Part shown: piece by piece, positions 1 through 6,092 of the stretch
Position numbering within the stretch: the first letter of the stretch is position 1
How the letters are laid out: each line of letters starts with the position of its first letter
From: JAJRRA01 sp048636595
GTDB lineage: Bacteria > Pseudomonadota > Gammaproteobacteria > Xanthomonadales > SZUA-36
Length of the DNA stretch: 6,724 nt
Direction: 5' to 3'
NCBI GenBank assembly: GCA_048636595.1
Contig: JAIVWI010000169.1
Location: 1 to 6,724, forward strand
Notes under the pieces: model-generated
What the model was told of the DNA's origin: nothing
The model's database searches: none
Seen by the model: only the letters and a program-made list of their open reading frames with translations
Program-made: the position numbers and the translations under genes

Positions 1-57
1 ATAGAAGTAGATGATTTCCCACGCCCAGTAATCGAAGGCCACGAAGAATCCGCATAG
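1..57 (+). CDS. Possible 3' end of an unidentified gene (partial, uncertain)
   Basis: Frame 1 is open from the window edge for 18 codons and ends IEGHEESA, followed by TAG at 55-57 and an in-frame TAA at 58-60. Tandem stops and a hydrophilic, acidic tail fit a real C-terminus, and this would make the gene convergent with the patatin gene, with the REP-like cluster between them, a usual place for such repeats. Against it, third-position GC is low (about 6 of 18 codons), unlike the neighbouring genes. The antisense frame with the same codon boundaries is also open, reads an aromatic-rich peptide (MAFDYWAWEIIYFY if started at GTG 42-40) and has GC-rich third positions, so a minus-strand gene start is a real alternative. 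No product can be named. Confidence 0.3.
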   Translation: MEVDDFPRPVIEGHEESA

Positions 58-80
58 TAAAAGGTCGCTTGCGGCCGACC
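57..80 (+). repeat. Diverged REP-like unit
   Basis: This 24-nt stretch matches positions 87-110 at 19 of 24 bases when shifted by exactly 30 bp. The shared core is CGCTTGCGG, and the GTAA at the 5' end is also shared. Its own stem (GGTCG at 63-67 pairing with CGACC at 76-80) is retained although the bases differ from the intact units, which suggests a decayed copy. It begins inside the tandem stop codons of the possible upstream gene. Confidence 0.6.
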
Positions 81-84
81 GCTA

Positions 85-150
85 CTGTAAGAGCCCGCTT
101 GCGGGCGACTGCCGGGCCATGGCGTTTCGCCCGCAAGCGGGCTCTTACAG
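85..150. repeat. REP-like inverted pair (REPIN-type hairpin)
   Basis: Positions 85-108 and 127-150 are perfect 24-nt inverted repeats separated by an 18-nt loop. Each arm is itself a hairpin, with GCCCGC and GCGGGC stems around TT (left) or AA (right), preceded by CTGTAAGA. This two-level palindrome is the architecture of REP doublets/REPINs, which are mobilised by RAYT (REP-associated tyrosine) transposases; none is encoded in this window. Known REP units usually carry GTAG at the head, whereas these carry GTAA. The right arm overlaps the last codon and TAA stop of the patatin gene. As an RNA the structure would form a very stable 3' hairpin and could act as an mRNA stabiliser or attenuator; that is inference. 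Confidence 0.85.
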
Positions 151-1260
151 GAAATCCAGCAGGTCCTGCCTGGCGTTCAGCCCATCGCGATACCCGAGGC
201 TGATCAACTCCTTGCAATAAGATGACTCAAACAGCAGGTAACTGGCCATACGCCAGTCCTTGCCCCAGCCTCCCATGGCTCGCAACAGCATCCGGACAGC
301 CCAGGGGATTTCTGATGCATGTTCCTGCGTCACCTCACGTAAATCACGGCTGGGCCGGATAACGAGTGAATCCATTGGTTTCAGGCCGCTGGTTTCCAAA
401 GAACCTTCCGGCAACAGGGCGAGCGTGCGATTGATCCGGTTCATCCGGTTCAGGTCGGAATTCAGCGTGTCCATGAAAATGGTGTCAAGCAGGTAACCGC
501 CGATCTCTCCCGGAGTTGGGTAAGGCACTGGACTTTCGGGGGACGGGTCCGGTTTTTCATCGCGCGTCGTGATCACCAGCAGGCGGTCCGCACCCAGGTG
601 AATCGCCGGGCTGAGCGGAGCCAGCATGCGGATGCCTCCGTCGCCAAAATATTCGTTCCCGATCTGCACCGCCGGGAACAAAAACGGAAGCGCCGCTGAA
701 GCCAGCAAGTGATCGACGTTAATTTTTACCGGACGTCCGTGACGGCGTGCACGGGACCACGGTTCGATGCCGGCTTGTCCCTGGTAAAAACTGATGGCGG
801 AAGCACAACTGTACCCGGAAGCGGTTACCGTAAGTCCACGGAGGCTTCCATTGTTAATCGCAGTATCCAGGCCTTCGAGCTGGAGTGTTTCCTCCAGGAA
901 ACCTCTCAGTGGCTCATTATCCAGCAGGGATTTCGGGGAGCGGACCAGGTTCCCCCCAAGCGACAAAGACAAGGCCCATTGGACGGCGGATTTAAATACG
1001 CTCCAAATGTCCGTCCGGTAAACGCGTGAGCATCGCATGGTGGACCAGAAGTGTTCCAGCTTATCGACGCCAATTCCGAATTCATGAGCGTGACTGGCCA
1101 GCACCGTAGCATTGATCGCGCCCGCCGAAGTTCCGCATATGATGGGAAAGGGATTGCCCGCAGCGGCAGCAATTTCCCGGACCGCCTTCAGAACACCGAC
1201 CTGGTAAGCACCCCTGGCGCCACCGCCTGGCAGAATCAACGCTGTGAATCCTTTGTTCAT
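145..1260 (-). CDS. Patatin-like phospholipase family protein
   Basis: This is a 371-residue putative lipid acyl hydrolase using the patatin Ser-Asp dyad. The oxyanion-hole loop GGGARG lies at residues 12-17 just after the first strand, the nucleophile elbow GTSAG places the catalytic serine at residue 45, and the second catalytic residue is Asp207 in the motif GDGG. After the catalytic domain (to about residue 240) there is a C-terminal region of roughly 130 residues ending in a segment containing SYLLFESSY and LGYRDG, common in bacterial patatin-like proteins of this size. No signal peptide is visible, so it is probably cytosolic or peripheral to the membrane. The ATG start is supported by the invariant glycine-rich loop starting a dozen residues in, and by an AGG seven bases upstream (1268-1270 on the + strand). 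The gene is transcribed away from the MoxR operon. Its stop codon lies in a REP-like repeat arm. The actual lipid substrate cannot be read from sequence. Confidence 0.93.
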   Translation of the reverse strand: MNKGFTALILPGGGARGAYQVGVLKAVREIAAAAGNPFPIICGTSAGAINATVLASHAHEFGIGVDKLEHFWSTMRCSRVYRTDIWSVFKSAVQWALSLSLGGNLVRSPKSLLDNEPLRGFLEETLQLEGLDTAINNGSLRGLTVTASGYSCASAISFYQGQAGIEPWSRARRHGRPVKINVDHLLASAALPFLFPAVQIGNEYFGDGGIRMLAPLSPAIHLGADRLLVITTRDEKPDPSPESPVPYPTPGEIGGYLLDTIFMDTLNSDLNRMNRINRTLALLPEGSLETSGLKPMDSLVIRPSRDLREVTQEHASEIPWAVRMLLRAMGGWGKDWRMASYLLFESSYCKELISLGYRDGLNARQDLLDFL

Positions 1261-1313
1261 GTTAGTGCCTGTTACGTCAGTCTCACGGATAGAAGACCGT
1301 TAATGGGTTCCAT

Positions 1314-1341
1314 ATCATACGCAAACAAAAGAGTCAGTCGA
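1314..1341 (-). promoter_or_regulatory. Candidate sigma70 promoter for the patatin gene
   Basis: On the minus strand, TCGACT (1341-1336) resembles a -35 box (4 of 6) and TATGAT (1319-1314) a -10 box (5 of 6), with a 16-bp spacer. This predicts a leader of roughly 45-50 nt before the ATG at 1260. It overlaps the opposing + strand promoter candidate. Assigned by consensus matching only. Confidence 0.45.
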
Positions 1342-1350
1342 TGGTATACT
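1322..1350 (+). promoter_or_regulatory. Candidate extended -10 promoter for the MoxR-DUF58-TgpA operon
   Basis: TATACT at 1345-1350 (5 of 6 to TATAAT) is preceded by TGG, giving an extended -10 element (TGnTATACT). The -35 position at 17-bp spacing (CAAACA, 1322-1327) is poor, which is typical for extended -10 promoters. Transcription would start near 1357, leaving a leader of about 100 nt that contains two small palindromes before the TTG start codon. Confidence 0.5.
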
Positions 1351-1384
1351 TTGCGCACACTGGAGATGCGAAGCTGAGCGGCTG

Positions 1385-1404
1385 GCTAATTAGCATTGAA
1401 TTCA
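1385..1404. promoter_or_regulatory. Paired short palindromes in the operon leader, possible operator
   Basis: GCTAATTAGC (1385-1394) is a perfect 10-bp palindrome, and two bases later TGAATTCA (1397-1404) is a perfect 8-bp palindrome flanked on both sides by GCAT. Both lie downstream of the predicted start of transcription and upstream of the ribosome binding site. Binding of a dimeric regulator is possible, but no specific regulator family is recognised; short AT-rich palindromes also arise by chance. Confidence 0.25.
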
Positions 1405-1444
1405 GCATCTTGAATCGATCATGCAGGGTAGCAATGGCCGCTGG

Positions 1445-1451
1445 AAAGGGA
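1445..1451 (+). promoter_or_regulatory. Ribosome binding site deciding the TTG start of the MoxR gene
   Basis: AAAGGGA is a purine-rich Shine-Dalgarno-like stretch seven bases before TTG at 1459. The nearest in-frame ATG (1471) would sit 19 bases away, too far, so the TTG is the better start. An ATG at 1434 is out of frame with the gene. Confidence 0.6.
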
Positions 1452-1458
1452 ATTCAAA

Positions 1459-2421
1459 TTGAGCGAACTGATGGATCAAAAACGCGAACCACTGCTAACT
1501 GAAGGCCGCCACGCGCGCCTGCTCGAAGCACAGGAAACAGTCAACGGGATCTTGCTGGGAAAAAATCTGCAGGTACGACTGTCATTCTGCTGTCTTTTGT
1601 CACGCGGACATTTGCTGATTGAAGATGTGCCCGGCGTCGGTAAAACGACCCTCGCTAATGCAATGGCCAGGGTAATCGGCATCGACTACCAGCGTATTCA
1701 GTTCACCAGCGACTTGCTGCCGGCGGATATTCTTGGCGTTTCCATTTACAAGCGCGACAAAGAGGAATTCGAATTTCATCCCGGACCGATTTTTGCCCAG
1801 GTCATCCTGGTGGACGAAATCAACCGGGCTACTCCCAAAACCCAGAGTGCATTGCTGGAAGGCATGGCCGAAAACCAGGTCACCATCGAGAACACGACCC
1901 ACCCGCTTCCCGATCCGTTTTTTGTTGTGGCAACCCAGAACCCGCTGGATCTGGTGGGTACTTTCCCTTTACCCGAGTCCCAATTGGACCGGTTTCTGCT
2001 CAGCATTTCACTGGGTTATCCCGATCCGGCCGCCGAGCGCGAACTGCTGACCACCGAGGAGCGCAGCCGAATGCTGGACAGGACGACGTCCCTGCTCTCT
2101 GCGGAAGATCTCAAGGCGCTGCAGAATGATTGCGAAAAAGTACACGTCAGCGACGACCTCCTGGACTACGTGCAGGCCCTGCTGAAAGAGACACGGGATG
2201 ACCGCTGGTTCGAAACCGGATTGTCCCCCCGGGCGGGCCTGTACCTGCTCCGGGCAAGCCGTGCACACGCTTTTCTGGAAGACCGGGACTACGTCACCCC
2301 TGAGGACGTAAAAATCATCTTCCCGGGCCTGGCGAGACACCGGCTCAGCCCATCTTCAGGATTCGCGCAATCAGCGGATGAGCAGATTGCAGAATTACTG
2401 GACCAGGTGCCTATCCCCTGA
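1459..2421 (+). CDS. MoxR-family AAA+ ATPase
   Basis: This 320-residue cytosolic AAA+ ATPase belongs to the MoxR group, chaperone-like enzymes that help mature or activate partner proteins, often encoded next to DUF58 genes. Motifs in order are: Walker A PGVGKT at residues 58-63 (Lys62), in the common MoxR variant with Asp at the first consensus glycine position; Walker B ILVDE with Asp119-Glu120, continuing INRATPKTQ; sensor 1 TQNP with Asn161; LPESQLDRF at 171-179 with the probable arginine finger Arg178; and sensor 2 GLSPRA with Arg258. The C-terminal part is the usual MoxR lid. All catalytic positions are intact and the length is typical. It starts at TTG, chosen for its well-placed ribosome binding site; starting at ATG 1471 would remove only four residues. 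It is the first gene of a three-gene operon, 13 bases before the DUF58 gene. Confidence 0.95.
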   Translation: MSELMDQKREPLLTEGRHARLLEAQETVNGILLGKNLQVRLSFCCLLSRGHLLIEDVPGVGKTTLANAMARVIGIDYQRIQFTSDLLPADILGVSIYKRDKEEFEFHPGPIFAQVILVDEINRATPKTQSALLEGMAENQVTIENTTHPLPDPFFVVATQNPLDLVGTFPLPESQLDRFLLSISLGYPDPAAERELLTTEERSRMLDRTTSLLSAEDLKALQNDCEKVHVSDDLLDYVQALLKETRDDRWFETGLSPRAGLYLLRASRAHAFLEDRDYVTPEDVKIIFPGLARHRLSPSSGFAQSADEQIAELLDQVPIP

Positions 2422-2434
2422 AACCGTCACTCTG

Positions 2435-3415
2435 ATGAACACCGCTGCGCTGATATCACAAGAAAACGGTATTAACCAACGGTTCAATCTGTGGATTCTC
2501 GAGCGCGTCAGGCGAAAACGCGGATCTCCTGAGCTGCCTTTCACCCTGGAGTACCGCCATATCTACGTGATGCCGACGATGTTCGGATTCTGGTTTGGCG
2601 TCCTGCTTGCCCTGACCGCAATCGGCGGCCTTAATTTCAATAACAACATGGTGCTGATACTGGCTTTTGTCCTGGCCGCCATCGCCCAGATGACCAGCGT
2701 GCTGGCTTACCGCAACCTGTCCGGCATGACGCTTCTGGGATTTCGCGCGTCCCCGGTGTTTGCGGGCCAGGCGGCGCGTTTCACGGTCTTACTGAAAAAC
2801 CCGGAAGAACGCATCCGGTTTGCCATTCAGCTTGTCTCCAGCGAATCCAGTGACTGCACGGATATCAAACAACAGGCGACAGGCCGGTTGGAATTGGAAT
2901 TGATAACCGGCCGTCGCGGCTGGATCGAAATGGAACCGTTCCGGATTGAAAACAGGTATCCGCTGGGATTATTCCGGGCCTGGTCGGTGATCATTCCCAA
3001 GGCGCGTTGCCTGGTTTACCCGGCCCCCGTTCCCAATCCACCGCCGTTGCCAAAAACCGGCCGGGGCGACTTTGGCGCCACCCGGCAAGGTGAAGGTGAA
3101 CATCTGCATGGATTGCGTGAATACCAGCCGGGTGACCCCCTGGGTCGAATTGCCTGGCGGACCAGTGCGCGCCACCAGACATTGTATTCCAAGACCATGG
3201 AGGCGCCCTGTGAGGATGCCTGCGAACTCAACTGGTATTTGATGGGAGGGCGTGGCACCGAGGAAAAACTCTCGATTCTGACTGCCTGGATTCTGCGGGC
3301 GGAACGCCAGCAGATTCCCTACAGCCTGGAAATGCCGGCGGCCGCTTTGCCGGCAGATTTAGGTGAAGACCACCGCAACGCCTGCCTCGAAATCCTGGCC
3401 CTGTTCGAAAAATGA
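2435..3415 (+). CDS. DUF58 domain-containing membrane protein
   Basis: This 326-residue protein of unknown biochemical role is the typical partner of MoxR ATPases. Two adjacent hydrophobic helices lie near the N-terminus (about residues 50-66 and 72-90) around an Asn-rich turn (NFNNN), followed by a soluble domain. The DUF58 signature is clear: GEGEHLHGLREYQPGD running into LGRIAWRTSAR, residues about 219-245, with Arg228, Gly233-Asp234 and Trp241 as hallmark positions. The start at ATG 2435 follows the MoxR stop by 13 bases. An in-frame ATG at 2378 would overlap MoxR by 44 bases and add 19 residues that look like read-through of the other frame, so 2435 is preferred, although neither has a good Shine-Dalgarno. 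The stop overlaps the next start (ATGA). It is probably anchored in the inner membrane with the DUF58 domain in the cytosol, where MoxR could reach it; that topology is inferred. Confidence 0.9.
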   Translation: MNTAALISQENGINQRFNLWILERVRRKRGSPELPFTLEYRHIYVMPTMFGFWFGVLLALTAIGGLNFNNNMVLILAFVLAAIAQMTSVLAYRNLSGMTLLGFRASPVFAGQAARFTVLLKNPEERIRFAIQLVSSESSDCTDIKQQATGRLELELITGRRGWIEMEPFRIENRYPLGLFRAWSVIIPKARCLVYPAPVPNPPPLPKTGRGDFGATRQGEGEHLHGLREYQPGDPLGRIAWRTSARHQTLYSKTMEAPCEDACELNWYLMGGRGTEEKLSILTAWILRAERQQIPYSLEMPAAALPADLGEDHRNACLEILALFEK

Positions 3416-5403
3416 CCGGCCCCGGGAACATGCAAGCCAGCCAAAAAGCCACGCTGTGGGTGATCGCCACCCTGTCTTTTGCCATGGCTCCACAACTGGT
3501 CAGGATGCCGCTCCCGGTAGTCATCATGACCTTGCTGCCACTGATGTGGCGGATCGGAGCGGAAATTCGCGGCTGGAAACCGTTGCCTGTCCTGGTTCGT
3601 CACGGGGCGACGGCTGTCGCCTTGCTGACCTTGTACTTTTCCCACGGGAGCATTGCGGGCCGCAGGGCCGCCGTCAGTCTCCTGACGGTCATGCTCGCAC
3701 TGAAGCTGATCGAGTGCTATCGCATTCGTGATGCGCGCCTGATCGTGAGCTTCAGCCTGTTTCTCTGCGCCACCCAGTTCATGTTCAACCAGGGAATATT
3801 CATGCCGTTTTACGGTGCCCTCACCGTTATTATCGCCCTGGTGACACTGACTCAACTCCACCGCAACGAAGCCTTTTTTGCCTCCGATGAGACACCTCCC
3901 GTCAGTGCTTCCTTGTTCTCGGAACTGGGTTTCAGTTTTCGCCTGTTAATGCTTGCGATACCTGTGGGCCTTTCCTTATTCCTGTTTTTTCCCCGCTGGG
4001 CAACACCCTTGTGGGGCATTCCCGAATCCACGCTGGATTCGAAGAGCGGCCTTTCCGACTCGATGTCGCCCGGCAGTATTCAAAACCTTTTCATGGATGA
4101 CAGCCCGGCATTCAGGATAACCTTCGAAGGCGGCATTCCCCGCCCTGCGGAACTGTACTGGCGAGGCCCGGTATTCTGGGATTTTAACGGCAAGACCTGG
4201 CGGGGCAGCATGTTCAGAAAGACCCTGGGCGTGGATTCACAGCCGGATGAAAGCCAGGCGCAATGGAAATACACCGTACAACTCGAACCCAATGAACGGC
4301 ACTGGCTGTTTTCGCTCGATTACCCGGCGACAACGCCGCGTGACTCGCGCATCACGATTGATTTTCAGATACTCAGGCGCCAACCCGTTACGCAGTTGCT
4401 GCAGTACTCCATGGTTTCGGATCCCGCTTTCGTGGATTCACCGGAGTTGCCGGCTAATCTGAAAAGTTCCGCACTGGATTTACCGGATAGTTCCAACCCC
4501 AGGACCAGGAAACTGATTGAAAGCTGGAAGCGCGAAGGCCTGGACGGCCAGGCGATGGTGCGCCGCGTGCTGACCCACTTCAACCAGGAAGAGTTTCATT
4601 ACTCGCTGGAATCACCTCTTCTTGGCCGGCATTCAGTAGATGAATTCCTGTTCGATACACGCATGGGCTACTGTGAACATTATGCATCCGCTTTCACCGT
4701 GATGATGCGAATGGCGGGTATTCCAAGCCGTATCGTCACCGGGTACCAGGGCGGCTGGTACAACGAGGTCGGCGACTACCTGCTGGTACGGCAGTCGGAT
4801 GCGCATGCCTGGTCTGAAGTCTGGTTTCCGGATCTCGGCTGGACCCGTGTAGACCCGACCGCGGCCGTTTCACCCTTACGGATTGCAAGCGGTTCCCTGG
4901 GCGCGCTTTCCGCCCCCAGGCATTTACTCGACTATACCTGGTTACGCAGCTTCAGAAACGGCGCCGATATCGTCCAGCAACGCTGGAATGACTGGGTTAT
5001 AAAATTCAGCGCAGACAGCCAGGCCCGGATGTTTTCATCGTTCGGGCTGGAACGACTGAGCCCTTCGATGCTGGTGACCATCCTGATTGCAGTGATCGGC
5101 CTGTTCTCGTTGTTCTTGCTGCCATTTATCCTCCGGGTCAAGGGGCCGGACAGAAAGGATCCCTTGCGCGCTGTCTGGCTGAAGTTTCTGAAACGGCTTA
5201 AAGCAGCGGGTTTCGAAGCCTTACCCTCCAGTGGACCCATTGAGCTTGCGTACTCCGCTGCACATCAATTGCCACGGGATTCACAATCTATTCACCACGT
5301 AGCAGATTTGTACAGCCGTAGCCGGTATTCCGCCACCCCCCCACCACTGCAGGAACTCCGGGACGCAATCAAGGAATTTCATCCAACGAAAAATACCGGT
5401 TGA
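3412..5403 (+). CDS. tgpA: TgpA-type membrane protein with transglutaminase-like domain (DUF3488-transglutaminase core-DUF4129)
   Basis: This is a 663-residue inner-membrane protein. The first 190 residues hold about six or seven hydrophobic helices (DUF3488 region), ending near FPRW. GLSDSMSPGSI at 213-223, a family hallmark, opens the long periplasmic part. The transglutaminase core follows with Cys421 (GYCEHYA), His465 (DAHAWSEVW) and Asp481 (RVDPT), a complete Cys-His-Asp triad, so an active thiol enzyme (protein crosslinking or peptidase-like) is plausible. A last helix at about 553-573 returns the chain to the cytosol, where a DUF4129-like tail ends the protein. Length and order match TgpA, reported as critical for viability in Pseudomonas aeruginosa; its substrate is not known to me. 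The start overlaps the DUF58 stop as ATGA, indicating translational coupling; ATG 3430 is the only nearby alternative. It closes the MoxR operon. Confidence 0.94.
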   Translation: MTGPGNMQASQKATLWVIATLSFAMAPQLVRMPLPVVIMTLLPLMWRIGAEIRGWKPLPVLVRHGATAVALLTLYFSHGSIAGRRAAVSLLTVMLALKLIECYRIRDARLIVSFSLFLCATQFMFNQGIFMPFYGALTVIIALVTLTQLHRNEAFFASDETPPVSASLFSELGFSFRLLMLAIPVGLSLFLFFPRWATPLWGIPESTLDSKSGLSDSMSPGSIQNLFMDDSPAFRITFEGGIPRPAELYWRGPVFWDFNGKTWRGSMFRKTLGVDSQPDESQAQWKYTVQLEPNERHWLFSLDYPATTPRDSRITIDFQILRRQPVTQLLQYSMVSDPAFVDSPELPANLKSSALDLPDSSNPRTRKLIESWKREGLDGQAMVRRVLTHFNQEEFHYSLESPLLGRHSVDEFLFDTRMGYCEHYASAFTVMMRMAGIPSRIVTGYQGGWYNEVGDYLLVRQSDAHAWSEVWFPDLGWTRVDPTAAVSPLRIASGSLGALSAPRHLLDYTWLRSFRNGADIVQQRWNDWVIKFSADSQARMFSSFGLERLSPSMLVTILIAVIGLFSLFLLPFILRVKGPDRKDPLRAVWLKFLKRLKAAGFEALPSSGPIELAYSAAHQLPRDSQSIHHVADLYSRSRYSATPPPLQELRDAIKEFHPTKNTG

Positions 5404-5405
5404 TG

Positions 5406-5453
5406 TAGAATGTTTATTGAAATCCATTGTCCAATTTACCGTTCCTTTATAAG
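5406..5453 (+). promoter_or_regulatory. AT-rich spacer with weak promoter candidates before the slp-like gene
   Basis: The 59-nt gap between tgpA and the lipoprotein gene is AT-richer than its surroundings. TTGTCC (5427-5432) and TATAAG (5448-5453) form a 15-bp-spaced pair, and TAGAAT (5406-5411) is another -10-like hexamer without a -35. Any of these could give the lipoprotein gene its own transcript. No convincing terminator hairpin follows tgpA, so read-through is equally possible. Confidence 0.25.
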
Positions 5454-5462
5454 TACAACCTC

Positions 5463-6092
5463 ATGACTGGAAGCATTTACAAACGAATCGCTCAATTGGC
5501 GGCAGTGACGCTGCTTTTCTCCGCATGCACCACCATTCCGGAACAATTGCAGGGCACCTATGCTGAAATTTCACCGGCCAGGGTCGAGCCTTCGGTATAC
5601 GGTTCCAGCGTTCTCTGGGGCGGCGTAATAATCGACGCAAAAAACAAGGAAAACGACACCTGTTTTGAAATACTCTCACGCGAGATGGATAAATACCGGC
5701 GCCCCCTGGTTGAAGACCGTACATCAGGCCGGTTCATTGCCTGCAAGCCCGGTTTCTATGATCCCGAAGTTTTTGCCAAGGGCCGGGAGGTCACCATAAC
5801 CGGAACCATCCGCAACATCGAGGCACGGCAAATAGACGAATTCAGCTATCGGTATCCGGTGCTGGATATCGATGAACTGGTGTTGTGGGAAGTACGCCAG
5901 GATGTGCTGGTGTATAACAATTATGATCCTTTCTTTTACCCCTATTACTGGGGCTATGGTTTTGGCTATGGCTATCCCTATCATCGCTATCCCTACTACG
6001 GCGGCTTTCCACGTCACTCATACGGCGGAACTGTCCGCATCCGCCAGACGCTGCCCGATCCTGCTGTAACTTCTCCGCGGCAAAAGCATTAA
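5463..6092 (+). CDS. slp: Slp-family outer-membrane lipoprotein with Tyr/Gly-rich tail
   Basis: This 209-residue lipoprotein is related to E. coli Slp, the starvation-inducible outer-membrane lipoprotein. A short basic N-terminus (YKR), a hydrophobic stretch and the lipobox FSAC place the lipidated cysteine at residue 22. The mature domain follows the Slp pattern: LWGGVII (Trp52-Gly-Gly), a predicted strand ending FEIL, then a distal GRFIAC and PGFYDP (96-101), then VTITGTI. Residues about 155-187 form a tail very rich in Tyr, Gly and Pro, containing WGYGFGYGYPYHRYPYY, longer than in E. coli Slp as I recall it. Two further cysteines, 67 and 94, could pair in the periplasm. ATG 5463 is chosen because it gives a standard 21-residue signal peptide; TTG 5427 would add 12 residues with no benefit. 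No clear Shine-Dalgarno is seen. It overlaps the next gene by one base. The function of Slp proteins is poorly defined. Confidence 0.85.
   Translation: MTGSIYKRIAQLAAVTLLFSACTTIPEQLQGTYAEISPARVEPSVYGSSVLWGGVIIDAKNKENDTCFEILSREMDKYRRPLVEDRTSGRFIACKPGFYDPEVFAKGREVTITGTIRNIEARQIDEFSYRYPVLDIDELVLWEVRQDVLVYNNYDPFFYPYYWGYGFGYGYPYHRYPYYGGFPRHSYGGTVRIRQTLPDPAVTSPRQKH

Noticed and set aside
85..150. CRISPR array or intrinsic terminator reading of the repeats
   Set aside because: The units differ in orientation and have no regular spacers or Cas genes, so it is not CRISPR. The hairpin lacks a U-tract on either side, so a classical intrinsic terminator is not supported, though some effect on transcript ends is possible.
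709..1377. Two + strand open frames of 106 and 108 codons across the patatin gene and intergenic region
   Set aside because: They are antisense to the intact patatin catalytic core; the second runs through the promoter region and has no family resemblance.
2008..2340. A 110-codon minus-strand open frame inside the MoxR gene
   Set aside because: It is fully antisense to the MoxR lid region, including sensor 2; no motif, ribosome site or independent promoter supports it.
3363..3731. A 122-codon + strand frame bridging the DUF58-tgpA junction
   Set aside because: It is a shifted frame over two confidently assigned genes; its peptide is rich in Arg, Gly and Ser as expected of out-of-frame GC-rich sequence.
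3319..3861. A 180-codon open frame on the minus strand
   Set aside because: It lies antisense to the end of the DUF58 gene and the start of tgpA, both with clear family motifs in the + frames. Its product is hydrophilic and low-quality with no recognisable motif, consistent with a chance frame in GC-rich coding DNA.
5427..5462. N-terminal extension of the lipoprotein gene from TTG 5427
   Set aside because: It would put 12 extra residues before a standard lipoprotein signal peptide and overlaps the best promoter-like hexamers; ATG 5463 is the simpler start.
5403..5462. Terminator after tgpA
   Set aside because: No stem of useful length is present; the only palindrome is the six-base ACCGGT at the tgpA end.
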